Source: Mesoterricola silvestris (GTDB taxonomy: Bacteria > Acidobacteriota > Holophagae > Holophagales > Holophagaceae). From it: DNA of 64,000 nt. How positions within the stretch are numbered: position 1 is the stretch's first letter; each line of letters starts with the position of its first letter. The translations under genes and the position numbers were made by a program. The stretch spans positions 558,001-622,000 of the forward strand of contig NZ_AP027080.1 of the NCBI RefSeq assembly GCF_030295405.1, given 5' to 3'. Below the pieces are notes generated by a model that searched no databases, was not told where the DNA came from, and worked only from the letters and a program-made list of their open reading frames with translations. Of the stretch, positions 53,221 to 61,425 are shown piece by piece.

Positions 53221-53301
53221 GCCGGTCTCAGACCTGGCATGCGGCAGGTTTCAGGGCGCTGGTCCCGGAGGGTGCGTTGCTCTGCCGGGCGCCCAGGATG
53301 C

Positions 53302-54624
53302 CTACTGCCTCTTAAAAGCCGGATTCGTGATCAAAGTTCCGAGTTCTTCCTGGATGACCTTCGGAATGGTCGCATCCTGCTTCCAGGCCTCCACGAAATC
53401 GGTGACGAGGGGGTGGTGGCGAACAAAGGACCCGAGGGACCAACCTGAGGCACCGTAAGCCATCGCACGGACCAGTTCGATGCTCATGCCATTGGTCCGT
53501 TTGCCTGTCTTCTGATACTCGTCCCGCATCTTCGTGAACACCTTCCAGTCGTCCCGCCATGCCAAAGGCTGGGAAACGGCACGGACAGGCTCCTGGTCCC
53601 CCGTTACCAGGAATAGGCTCCACAGCATGTCCATTCGCGTGGTGACCCTGTAGAGATCACTGGCGTCCGGCCTCAGGTCGTATGGGTCCGGAAGGGCCGA
53701 GGCTGCTTCCCTGGCCTTTTCAAACCAGGCCTGCTCCTCTTCCGTGAGCGTCTTGAGATAGGAGGTCAGGTCATAACCCGCTTCGGATAGGAGGAGGAGG
53801 GCAAACCCACGAAGGGATCGATCCTCACCCTTCAGCCTTAGGAGGAGGTCCTGGGCTGCCAAGGATGAAGACTTCAGCACAGCCACCTTGAAGGCGATTC
53901 CATTGGGTTGCTTGCTGGCTGGATTGTCCTTTTCCATCCTGAGCGCATGGAGGAGACGCGAAGGTTCTGGATGCTGGTAATAGGTCATCATCCAGTCATT
54001 GCTCTCTTTCTGGTCCTTGAAACCGCCTTCCTTAGCAATCCGGTCGAAGGACAAAATTTCCACAGTGCGGTCCTTCAGCGGGGTGACCTTCCCCGTGCTT
54101 GAGGTGAACGTGCCACCGAAGGTGGCCGTGCCATCCTTGGCCTCCGCTGGCACCACCCAATCAACCTCGAACAGGGCGAGGCTGATCATCGACACGGCGT
54201 CCTCAAGCTTGCCAGAATCCACCTTGGCTTCCTTCAGGACAGATAGAACGAAATCAGCCCCTTCAGCCTTGATGCGCCGAGTCTGCGAAGGGTGGAGTCC
54301 CTGGAAGGATTGGGCGGCACCTCTGAACGCCACGGTGAAGGTATAGGTGCCCTCCCTCAGGAGCAGGTCTCGATCCTTCCCTTGGGCACCCACGGCAAGG
54401 GTCAGGTGCTGCCCCGGATACGCCTTGGAACGATGGGCAGGCGCATTGACCGTCGGCAGGAGGCCGTTCCACTGGGCTGCCGTTTCACTTCCGATGATCC
54501 AGGGTTCCAGGATGAGTTCCGTTGGAACGGGCTTGTTCGGGACCGCTTGAACCTTCTGCGCGGTCAGAATGAACGGACTCGCGAGCAGCATGGTAATCAC
54601 AATAAGGAACCTGGTCCGAGCCAT
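53302..54624 (-). CDS. Secreted protein of unknown function
   Basis: This 440-residue protein has a clear signal peptide (MARTRFLIVITMLLASPFIL, cleaved near TAQ). I do not recognise a family. The N-terminal half looks beta-rich (TYTFTVAFRGAAQSFQGLHPS, ATFGGTFTSSTGKVTPLKD); the second half is helical (LLLRLKGEDRSLRGFALLLLSEAGYDL). Base composition is clearly lower in GC than the flanking genes, like the other secreted genes at 56.1-58.8 kb. It lies just outside the tRNA-like repeat at 54712, so it may be older cargo or an independent acquisition. It ends 80 bp from the convergent membrane protein gene. Confidence 0.75.
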   Translation of the reverse strand: MARTRFLIVITMLLASPFILTAQKVQAVPNKPVPTELILEPWIIGSETAAQWNGLLPTVNAPAHRSKAYPGQHLTLAVGAQGKDRDLLLREGTYTFTVAFRGAAQSFQGLHPSQTRRIKAEGADFVLSVLKEAKVDSGKLEDAVSMISLALFEVDWVVPAEAKDGTATFGGTFTSSTGKVTPLKDRTVEILSFDRIAKEGGFKDQKESNDWMMTYYQHPEPSRLLHALRMEKDNPASKQPNGIAFKVAVLKSSSLAAQDLLLRLKGEDRSLRGFALLLLSEAGYDLTSYLKTLTEEEQAWFEKAREAASALPDPYDLRPDASDLYRVTTRMDMLWSLFLVTGDQEPVRAVSQPLAWRDDWKVFTKMRDEYQKTGKRTNGMSIELVRAMAYGASGWSLGSFVRHHPLVTDFVEAWKQDATIPKVIQEELGTLITNPAFKRQ

Positions 54625-54711
54625 ACGCGTCCTGTATGAAGAGAGTCAAGACAAGCCTACCCACCTTCGAGTAAAGCCCAAGCCTGTCTCTGATGGGACA
54701 CGGGTGTTATG

Positions 54712-54750
54712 GGTCGGGGCGAGAGGATTGGAACCTCCGACCCTCTGCTC
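54712..54750 (-). repeat. tRNA-Pro 3'-half fragment (att-like direct repeat)
   Basis: These 39 bases match the 3' half of the tRNA-Pro gene at 59065-59103 with one mismatch (G for C at 54730, in the T-arm TTCGAA). Past the anticodon-arm side the match stops abruptly; no 5' half or acceptor partner is present and the CCA end is altered. Both copies have the same orientation. Such a copy is what integration of an element at the 3' end of a tRNA gene leaves at the far boundary. Confidence 0.75.
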
Positions 54751-54834
54751 TTTAAAAGGGTGCAAGAAGGCCTGGCGGTGGCTGGCAGGGGGGCTATACT
54801 AGTGGTTTGAGCACTTGTATAAAGTGTTAAAACC

Positions 54835-55437
54835 ATGAATAGAGCGTTGGACGCCCCTCATCTCGAACAAGCCCTTCACCTGCTTCAGGATCAACTCCGC
54901 CTGGAGGATTCGGCGCCTGTGCACCTGGTTGTTTGCGGTGGTTCGGCTCTGATCGCGCTGGGTTTGGTGTCCCGGACCACCCGCGATCTCGACGTGTTGG
55001 CGCTGGCGAGGGAGGGTAGGCTGGTGGCGCCCGTGCCCCTGCCGCCCGCCCTCGTTGTGGCGGCGGAGGCGGTGGCCAAGGTGTTCGGCCTGCCCCGGAA
55101 CTGGCTGAACAATGGACCCAGCAGCGGGGAGGGTGGCCTCTTTCAGGTCGGCATGCCTGAAGGTTTGCAAGATCGCTTGGTCACCTGCGCCTACGGCCCG
55201 GCGCTCACCGTTTCCTTCATTGCCCGGGCCGACCAGATCCCTTTCAAGCTTTGGGCCTCGGTGGACCGGGGCGGCTATCACATCGATGACCTGCTCAAGC
55301 TCCAGCCCACCGCGGAAGAGATCCGCGCCGCCGCCCTCTGGACCTTGGAGAAGGACGTCTCCGAGGGCTATCGGATGGTGCTGGGTAGTCTGCTCACGGA
55401 ACTGGGATACGCCGATGTCGCCCGATCCTTGGTCTAG
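54835..55437 (+). CDS. Nucleotidyltransferase-fold protein (AbiEii/DUF6036-like)
   Basis: This is a 200-residue protein with the nucleotidyltransferase-fold start VVCGGSALIALGLVSRTTRDLDVLAL at residues 31-57. The GGSAL turn and the D-x-D pair of TRDLDV are the metal and nucleotide sites. The rest (IPFKLWASVDRGGYHIDDLLKL) fits stand-alone minimal nucleotidyltransferases of the DUF6036/AbiEii group, several of which are toxins that modify tRNA. Its 3' end overlaps the winged-helix gene by 23 bp. An inverted repeat CACTT..AAGTG (54812-54826) sits right before the ATG. It is the first gene inside the tRNA-bounded segment. Confidence 0.75.
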   Translation: MNRALDAPHLEQALHLLQDQLRLEDSAPVHLVVCGGSALIALGLVSRTTRDLDVLALAREGRLVAPVPLPPALVVAAEAVAKVFGLPRNWLNNGPSSGEGGLFQVGMPEGLQDRLVTCAYGPALTVSFIARADQIPFKLWASVDRGGYHIDDLLKLQPTAEEIRAAALWTLEKDVSEGYRMVLGSLLTELGYADVARSLV

Positions 55438-56413
55438 GCGGCTGCGCCGCATCCTGCTGGACCACCTCTGGGGCCAGTGGTCCGCCCTGGGTGTCGCCGG
55501 CTATGGCGGCGCGGATCATCGCATCATCGACCCCGAGGCGCTGCTGCTGTGTTCCCTGGAGCAGGCGCGATGGGATGCCCGGCTTTTCGACGTCATTCTG
55601 GATTGGTGCGGAATCAACGGGGATCTCCTGGCCGTCCCCCGGCTCAAGGCCCTCCGCGGGCGCCATCCGGTGGCCCGGCAGTTGGCTGCCCTGGCGGAGC
55701 TCTGCCACGCCTCGGGAGGCGGGAACCGCTGGAGGCCTCTCCTGGATCCGGGCAAGGCGACTTCCCCTCCTGAGCCCCTGTTCTTCACGCTGGAAGGCGT
55801 CCCGCTGCCTCAGGTCGGACTGCCGGATCCCGCCTTCCTCCGGCAGGGCCTTCGGCGCGAAGCCTACCTGTCCCGCGGTCAGGCAAGTCCCTTCCAACCG
55901 TGGGTGCCCGCCGCGCTCATCCTGTCGCTCCGGGCGCTCATGGGCAGTTCGGCTCGCTGCGAGATCGTGGCTTGGCTATGCGGCGGCATGGAGTGGACCC
56001 CCTCCCAGCTGGCGCGCCAAACCGGCTATTCCCAGAAGAACATCCAAGATGCCATGGTGGATATGGCTCGTTCAGGCCACGTGCAGGTGCGCCAAGCTGG
56101 CCGGGAAAAGCGCTACCGCCTGGATGAGCCGTCCCGCCGGTTCCTGACCGCCGGGAAGGTCCTGACGCCTTACCCGTGGATGACGGTGTACCCCCTCGTG
56201 TCGCAGACCCTCGCCCTGTTGGCCAAAGCGGAGGACATGGGCCTTGCCGGGGATTCCGTTCATCCCAAACTCCATCAGGCCATGGACGCCAGTCTGCCTG
56301 CACTCCTTGAAGGCGGCCAGCGTCCCGAGCCATTTGCATGGAGCCAAACGGAAGACTTCCTGGCGCTGTTGTCCGAACTGCTGGTGGGGAAGGAAGGGGC
56401 TGCGGCTCGGTAG
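55415..56413 (+). CDS. Winged-helix regulator-like partner of the nucleotidyltransferase
   Basis: This 332-residue protein has a DNA-binding winged-helix region at about residues 190-245: RCEIVAWLCGGMEWTPSQLARQTGYSQKNIQDAMVDMARSGHVQVRQAGREKRYRLDE. The first 180 residues have no family I can name. The ATG at 55415 lies within the end of the nucleotidyltransferase gene (23-bp overlap), so the two are translated together. This resembles two-gene AbiE-like or HTH/MNT-type toxin-antitoxin modules, in which the HTH protein represses and neutralises the enzyme. The 3' end overlaps, on the other strand, the open frame of the next gene. Confidence 0.72.
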   Translation: MSPDPWSRRLRRILLDHLWGQWSALGVAGYGGADHRIIDPEALLLCSLEQARWDARLFDVILDWCGINGDLLAVPRLKALRGRHPVARQLAALAELCHASGGGNRWRPLLDPGKATSPPEPLFFTLEGVPLPQVGLPDPAFLRQGLRREAYLSRGQASPFQPWVPAALILSLRALMGSSARCEIVAWLCGGMEWTPSQLARQTGYSQKNIQDAMVDMARSGHVQVRQAGREKRYRLDEPSRRFLTAGKVLTPYPWMTVYPLVSQTLALLAKAEDMGLAGDSVHPKLHQAMDASLPALLEGGQRPEPFAWSQTEDFLALLSELLVGKEGAAAR

Positions 56414-57424
56414 CCAGGATCCAAGGGTTGACTTAAGGGTGTCAGATCCCTTCTCCACGAGCATGGCACCCAAGTACTGCCCGTCCCCATCCCTAGTGAG
56501 GATGACTTCCCACCCGTCAGTCGCGGCAAGTTTGAATGCCGCATCAGGCGCGATTCTTTCTGGTGAACAGGCGTAACGCCGGACCTCCACCTCCTTATCC
56601 CACTTGAATTTGATGGTCCCCTTGACGGGAAACCAGAGGTCCGGTCCGGTCCCCTTTCGCCAGACTTGTTTGCCGGGCACCTTGGGAATCGAATCGTGCG
56701 ACGCGCTTGCGGTGCCCCCGGAAGCGTCGGAGTTGAGGATGTTCCAGGCAACGGACCGCCATCCCTGGTACTCGGCATAATCTGGATTCGGTGATTTGAT
56801 GTCGGACCAGAAACGGAACCAAGAAGGGTACCCGTACTCAAGCTGGTAGAGGACCGCCGGAGTGCTGCTGCGAATCCCGTTCAACCTGCGGGAGACCTTC
56901 CACTCATGCTTGACCCTCAGGGGGCGTTTGTCCTCTTCGTCATCCCACCGGAATACCAGATCATCGCCCTTCTGGATGGGGCCCTCGATGCTCTCCGCAG
57001 CGATCCTACCGCTACCGACCGTCCAATCCCTGGTTTTCCGGTCAATCACGATCAGGATGTAGTAGTCCAACCCGATTCCGTTTCTCCCTGTGTCGATGCG
57101 AACCCTCAGGCACTCCCACATCCGGTGCTGCCATCGCTGGATGTCATCTGTGCTGATGGACATCCCGCCATGGGGGTGCGCTTCAATTGGGAACGTCTTA
57201 TCCAGCGCCTTGCGGGACCCGTCCGGGGAAGTCACAGTTACCGCTTTGGAGTCCCACGAGATCTGCCAGGGGGAACCCGTTGTGTCCTTCCCCCTAATGC
57301 TCTGGAAGGATTCATAACCGCTGGAATCCTGGGTGAATTTTGGAGTTACATTCCACGGCAACCAATCTTGCGCCACAAGGTAGGACCCTGCCATGCAGAC
57401 TGCGCCAAGAAGGAACCGTTTCAT
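56072..57424 (-). CDS. Secreted unknown protein with displaced 3' end
   Basis: The frame encodes 450 residues with a signal peptide (MKRFLLGAVCMAGSYLVAQ). Residues to about 335 look like a genuine, lower-GC secreted protein (YILIVIDRKTRDWTVGSGRI, GQYLGAMLVEKGSD). The final 115 or so residues (from PFLPHQQFGQQRQE on) are the antisense of the winged-helix gene and are Arg/Gly/Gln-rich like a shadow frame. The true stop has therefore been lost, and the 3' end was probably cut off by a rearrangement near 56415-56430. I do not know a function. Confidence 0.6.
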   Translation of the reverse strand: MKRFLLGAVCMAGSYLVAQDWLPWNVTPKFTQDSSGYESFQSIRGKDTTGSPWQISWDSKAVTVTSPDGSRKALDKTFPIEAHPHGGMSISTDDIQRWQHRMWECLRVRIDTGRNGIGLDYYILIVIDRKTRDWTVGSGRIAAESIEGPIQKGDDLVFRWDDEEDKRPLRVKHEWKVSRRLNGIRSSTPAVLYQLEYGYPSWFRFWSDIKSPNPDYAEYQGWRSVAWNILNSDASGGTASASHDSIPKVPGKQVWRKGTGPDLWFPVKGTIKFKWDKEVEVRRYACSPERIAPDAAFKLAATDGWEVILTRDGDGQYLGAMLVEKGSDTLKSTLGSWLPSRSPFLPHQQFGQQRQEVFRLAPCKWLGTLAAFKECRQTGVHGLMEFGMNGIPGKAHVLRFGQQGEGLRHEGVHRHPRVRRQDLPGGQEPAGRLIQAVALFPASLAHLHVA

Positions 57425-57504
57425 CTAACCCTCTACGCCGACGAGGTTCTAAGTTGGGATGGATAAACGCGACTAGAACTGAGTAATAGTATTCCCACAG
57501 CGTG

Positions 57505-58800
57505 TCAGAGGATGCCCTGGAGACTCGCCAATACTTTGGGGTCTTTGGACTCATGGGCATGGTCCAAAGCAGTCTTTCCTGCCTTGTCCTTCTTCTTGGG
57601 ATCAGCGCCGTTTTCGACAAGCCACTTGGCAAGCTGGATGTCCTGGCGCTGTATGGCGACCATGAGTGGGGTCAACCCGTCGCCATCTACATCATCAATA
57701 GGTGTTCCCGCCCTTTTGAGTAGTTCCGCGACCTTTGTCCTCTTCTCCGCACGCTGGACGTACGCCCTTGACCATTCGGGCAGTTCCGTTTTCCCGGTCC
57801 TGAACCCTGGTCCGTATTCATCCGGGAGAAGGCGGATTGCCGATTCTCCATTAAGGTTCACTGCGCGGGGATCCGCGCCCGCCTCCAAGAGGATTTTGAC
57901 GACATCCAGTTCGTATGACTGGGCAGCGGAAAGCAGGGCGGTCCTTCCGTCCCAATAATCCACTCCGTTGACGGGCACACTCAGCTTAAGAAGCTGCCTG
58001 ACATCGTCGACGTTCCCAGAACCGGCAGAAGCACGTAGGAGAACCGGTCCGATACAGTCCTTGTCCACGGAAGTGATGGGGTGCCCCTTCATCCCGTGAA
58101 CAGGGTCTTCGTTTACCAGCTTCCAGATGACCGAATGACAGTCATCTGCCCACTTGGCAAGCGGGTTGTCTGGGTCGGGATTGTCGGTGTGAACGTCGAA
58201 GTTCCAGGACGGTGCCCTGCCCTTGAAGCTGTATGAAATCCCATCCAGGACCATTGCCTTGGGGTCCGAGAAGAAGAATTGCGCCTTCAGCTCCTTGAAG
58301 TCGCGGATCATCCGTCTAACATCCGGGAATTCCATTTCCGTGAGGCGAATCCTGACAAATGCCAGCCTCTTCGCCGTTTCTTCGACAATTAGAGTTTGCC
58401 CGGTCAGGCATGGTTCAGACATCTGGTACCAGAAATTGATCCCACCCCGGGGGACGAGGACGATCATCGCCGCGGTGCCATCTGTCATCTCTTGCAGAGT
58501 GAGAAGCGTCTCGTCACCCGTGAGGGCAGGGGCGATATGAACCTGCAGGAACCAATTCAGAGCGGGGGGATCCCCCCTCCGCTGCCAGCTGACCACATTG
58601 GGAGGCATGGCATCATTGCCGTCCAAAAGGTACTGGATGACTTCGCCGTAGAAGGATAGGGCAGGCAATTTGGCAGACCTGACAGGCCTGGTGCCGTCAT
58701 CCATGGTTTGGACGATGCCTTCCTGCTTGGATGAGTCGATTGCCTGGGCATTTAGCAGGGCGCACGATAGGCAGGTAAGGATGATCGGGGCGCATTTCAT
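57505..58800 (-). CDS. Secreted ankyrin-repeat protein
   Basis: This 431-residue protein has a signal peptide (MKCAPIILTCLSCALLNAQ). An N-terminal part of unknown fold (20-230) is followed by about four ankyrin repeats: GPVLLRASAGSGNVDDVRQLLK, GRTALLSAAQSYELDVVKILLEAGADP, GLTPLMVAIQRQDIQLAKWLVENGADP, and KAGKTALDHAHES at the end. Such repeats bind partner proteins in the periplasm. The base composition is lower in GC than the core genome. It lies inside the tRNA-bounded segment, 80 bp upstream of the truncated secreted gene on the same strand. The partner is unknown. Confidence 0.8.
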   Translation of the reverse strand: MKCAPIILTCLSCALLNAQAIDSSKQEGIVQTMDDGTRPVRSAKLPALSFYGEVIQYLLDGNDAMPPNVVSWQRRGDPPALNWFLQVHIAPALTGDETLLTLQEMTDGTAAMIVLVPRGGINFWYQMSEPCLTGQTLIVEETAKRLAFVRIRLTEMEFPDVRRMIRDFKELKAQFFFSDPKAMVLDGISYSFKGRAPSWNFDVHTDNPDPDNPLAKWADDCHSVIWKLVNEDPVHGMKGHPITSVDKDCIGPVLLRASAGSGNVDDVRQLLKLSVPVNGVDYWDGRTALLSAAQSYELDVVKILLEAGADPRAVNLNGESAIRLLPDEYGPGFRTGKTELPEWSRAYVQRAEKRTKVAELLKRAGTPIDDVDGDGLTPLMVAIQRQDIQLAKWLVENGADPKKKDKAGKTALDHAHESKDPKVLASLQGIL

Positions 58801-59063
58801 CAGGATTCCGGGAATAGTGCCTATGTTCCCACTTCCTGTTCAAGGAGGCGATGATTCTTGCGCTTTCCCATCCTGAGAACCCGCAAGCCTGTCCGATCTC
58901 CAAGCGGGTGGGCAGCTGGTGCTGTATCCTGCGGCGGAAGTTGTCGCGTAGTCGGCTGTGTGGAGGGGCCCCCTGTGCTGCCCTTCCCCACCGGTCCCGA
59001 GAGCGTGGCGGTCAAATTTGCACTTCGGCATCTTTGACCAAGTTTGTAAGTATCTGATTCTAT

Positions 59064-59140
<77 letters not shown>

Positions 59141-59262
59141 ACTGATGGGCAAGTATAGCAAGGCGGCGTCCAAGGCCAAAGAAGGTGGGGAGCGCTGGAA
59201 ATTCACAGGGGTTTGACGGGGGGGGCGGTCATACTTGGCGCATCACTTCCTGGAGCGCTGTC

Positions 59263-60249
59263 ATGGTCGATCTGTCCGTCGGGATTCCCCTGGGCTGCAC
59301 GCTGGGGGTCATCGCGTGGTTCCTGGTGCGGTATCTGGCGGCGGGGATCTATACGGTGGACCAGAACCAGCGGGCGGTTAAGACCTCCTTCGGGAGGGCG
59401 GAGCGGGTGGGGACGGCCACCACGGCGGAGGATCCCATTTCGGCGATGCTGACGCCGGAGGAGAGGGAGCGGTACGCGGTGCCGCAGGTGCGGGTGATCC
59501 CGCCGGGGGGGCCCTATTTCAAGTGGCCCTGGGAGCGGGTCTACAAGGTGTCGGTGGCCACGGAGACGGTGAGCATGGCGTGGGATCCGGGGACGCCCTC
59601 GGCCAACAACGGGGGGACGGTGCTGGAGGCGGTGACCAAGGACCAGCTCAATACGGGGCTCACGGGGCAGATCCGGTTCCGCATCAGCGAACGCAACCTC
59701 TACGCCTTCCTCTTCGGCGTCAAGAACCCCATCGCCCACGTCATGGGCTACTTCGTGTCGGTGCTGCGGGAGCGCATCGCGAACTTCGAGGCGCCGGCGG
59801 ACGCGGACGGGGTCCCGGCGGTGCAGACGGGGATCTCCATCAATGATCTGCGCAAGAACCTGAGGGACCTCAACGAGCACATGGACAGGGAATGCGCCTC
59901 GGCCCAGGCGCGGTACGGCATGCTGCTGGAGGCCTCGCTCATCACGGCCATCGATCCGCCCCCGGATGTGGAATCGGCCCTGGCGGCCATCAACACGGCC
60001 CACAACCAGGTGTCCTCGGACATCAGCCTGGCCCAGGCCTCGGCGGACCAGAAGATCGTCCAGTCCCGGCGCGCGGTGGAGATCGAGACCCTCAAGGCCC
60101 AGGCGGAGGTGGAGCCCCTGCGGCTCCTGGCCTCGCAGATCGCGGAGCTCAAGGCCCGCGGCGGGGAGGGGGCGCTGGAGGCCTACGTGCGCAACGTGCG
60201 CCTGGGGCTCTACGGCGAAGCCGGCCGCATCGTGCTGGAGGTGAAGTGA
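59263..60249 (+). CDS. SPFH/band-7 protein, first of a pair
   Basis: This 328-residue membrane-anchored protein has one N-terminal hydrophobic segment (about 4-26), then an SPFH/band-7 domain: GIYTVDQNQRAVKTSFGRAERVG, FKWPWERVYKVSVATETVSMAW, VTKDQLNTGLTGQIRFRI. A long helical C-terminal part (Ala/Glu-rich, about 225-320) is typical of flotillin/prohibitin-like oligomers. Such proteins form large rings that organise membrane domains or regulate proteases. ATG 59263 with GGAG upstream is preferred; the frame is open to 59185. Its TGA overlaps the ATG of the second SPFH gene (TGATG), so the two likely form one hetero-oligomer. Confidence 0.85.
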   Translation: MVDLSVGIPLGCTLGVIAWFLVRYLAAGIYTVDQNQRAVKTSFGRAERVGTATTAEDPISAMLTPEERERYAVPQVRVIPPGGPYFKWPWERVYKVSVATETVSMAWDPGTPSANNGGTVLEAVTKDQLNTGLTGQIRFRISERNLYAFLFGVKNPIAHVMGYFVSVLRERIANFEAPADADGVPAVQTGISINDLRKNLRDLNEHMDRECASAQARYGMLLEASLITAIDPPPDVESALAAINTAHNQVSSDISLAQASADQKIVQSRRAVEIETLKAQAEVEPLRLLASQIAELKARGGEGALEAYVRNVRLGLYGEAGRIVLEVK

Positions 60250-61154
60250 TGGAAACCCTCATCGTCGCCTTCATCACCTTCGTCGCGTGCTTCCTGGTGG
60301 TGCCCCTGGTGCTGGGGGTGCTGCGGGCCATCGGATTCTACGCCATCGTCCAGGAGCGCCGCTGCCAGGTGTACGTGCTCTTCGGGAAGGTGGTGGGCGT
60401 GCTGGACGAGCCGGGGCTGCACTTCCTCTGGTTCCGCCTGGGCTGGCGCGCGCCCCTGGTGCGGTTCCTGGGGCGCTGCTACGAGATCGACCGCCGCCTG
60501 GACCAGGAGTACCTGCGCAGCGCCCCCGTGAACTCCGAGGAGGGCGCGCCCATGGGCATCGGGATCTGGTACGAGATGTTCATCAGCGATCCGGTGGCCT
60601 ACCTGTTCAAGAACACGGATCCCCGGGGCTCCCTGGCGGCCAACGTGAGCAACTCCACCGTGCGCTGCCTGAGCAACATGCCCCTGGGGGACATGCTCAG
60701 CAGCCGCCACTCCATGAGCCAGACCGTGCGGAACGAAGTGTCGCCGCTGTCCCACGACTGGGGCTACAAGCTGGGCTCCATCTACATCCGCAAGGTCCAC
60801 TTCCGGGACGCGGACATGATCCGCCAGATCGAGAGCAAGGTGGTGAACCGGCTCCGGCAGGTGACCTCCAGCATCAAGCAGGACGGCACGAACCAGGTGA
60901 ACATCATCACCAGCACCGCGGAGCGCCAGGCCGCGGTGGAGTTCGCCAAGGCCGGGGCCGTGCGGCCCGAGATCGTGGGCGCCGCGCTGGAGGAGATCTC
61001 GAGGGATCCGGCGGTGTCCGAGGCCCTCTTCGACGTGCTGGAGACCCAGAAAATGCTGGCGGGGAAGGGGGCAATAACCCTGATCCCGGCCCGGGGCGCA
61101 TTGCTGCCCGACCTTCTGGCCGCGGCCCCGGAGGGACCGCGGCCGCGCCCCTGA
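60249..61154 (+). CDS. SPFH/band-7 protein, second of a pair
   Basis: This is a 301-residue protein with an N-terminal membrane segment (METLIVAFITFVACFLVVPL), the SPFH domain (YAIVQERRCQVYVLFGKVVGVLDEPGLHFLWFRLGW, VNSEEGAPMGIGIWYEMFISDP) and a helical tail. Its start overlaps the stop of the first SPFH gene, and the two differ in the SPFH core, so they look like an HflK/HflC- or prohibitin-like pair. No protease gene is next to them. A palindromic repeat region follows. Membrane organisation or quality control is the likely role. Confidence 0.85.
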   Translation: METLIVAFITFVACFLVVPLVLGVLRAIGFYAIVQERRCQVYVLFGKVVGVLDEPGLHFLWFRLGWRAPLVRFLGRCYEIDRRLDQEYLRSAPVNSEEGAPMGIGIWYEMFISDPVAYLFKNTDPRGSLAANVSNSTVRCLSNMPLGDMLSSRHSMSQTVRNEVSPLSHDWGYKLGSIYIRKVHFRDADMIRQIESKVVNRLRQVTSSIKQDGTNQVNIITSTAERQAAVEFAKAGAVRPEIVGAALEEISRDPAVSEALFDVLETQKMLAGKGAITLIPARGALLPDLLAAAPEGPRPRP

Positions 61155-61274
61155 GGAGGGATCCCAAGTCCCCCACCCATCCCGACATTCACTACCGAAG
61201 CCAACAAAAAGCTATCCCATAATTCGACAGCCCGGCTCCCCAGCCGGGGACGGCCTGAGTTCAAGGCCTGATCC

Positions 61275-61425
61275 CCTTCATCCCTTTCATCCATCTTTAT
61301 CCCTGTTCCGCAGGGCCAGCGCAGGGATGGGTCGGCGCATGCGGATCCGCTGCGCGCCGCCCCACTTCATCCCTGGCCCTGCGGGAACGGGGATGGAAAT
61401 GGATGAACAGGATGCAGGGGATGAA
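61275..61425. repeat. Dispersed imperfect palindromic repeat, copy 2
   Basis: The left arm (ATCCCTGTTCCGCAGGGCCAG) and the right arm, which on the opposite strand reads ATCCCCGTTCCCGCAGGGCC, are imperfect inverted repeats around a core with GCGGATCCGC. The family also occurs at 3850-4010. The right arm extends into the 3' end of the glycosyltransferase gene and encodes its last 20 or so residues. From 61155 to 61366 nothing else is seen. Confidence 0.6.

Noticed and set aside
54700-54780. A second complete tRNA gene
   Set aside because: Only the 3' half of tRNA-Pro is present; no 5' acceptor or D-arm can be folded with it.
59010-59039. GGTCAAA...TTTGACC inverted repeat as an integrase core or tRNA terminator
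   Set aside because: The arms are only 7 bp with a 16-base gap, there is no T-run, and no second copy is present at the other boundary.
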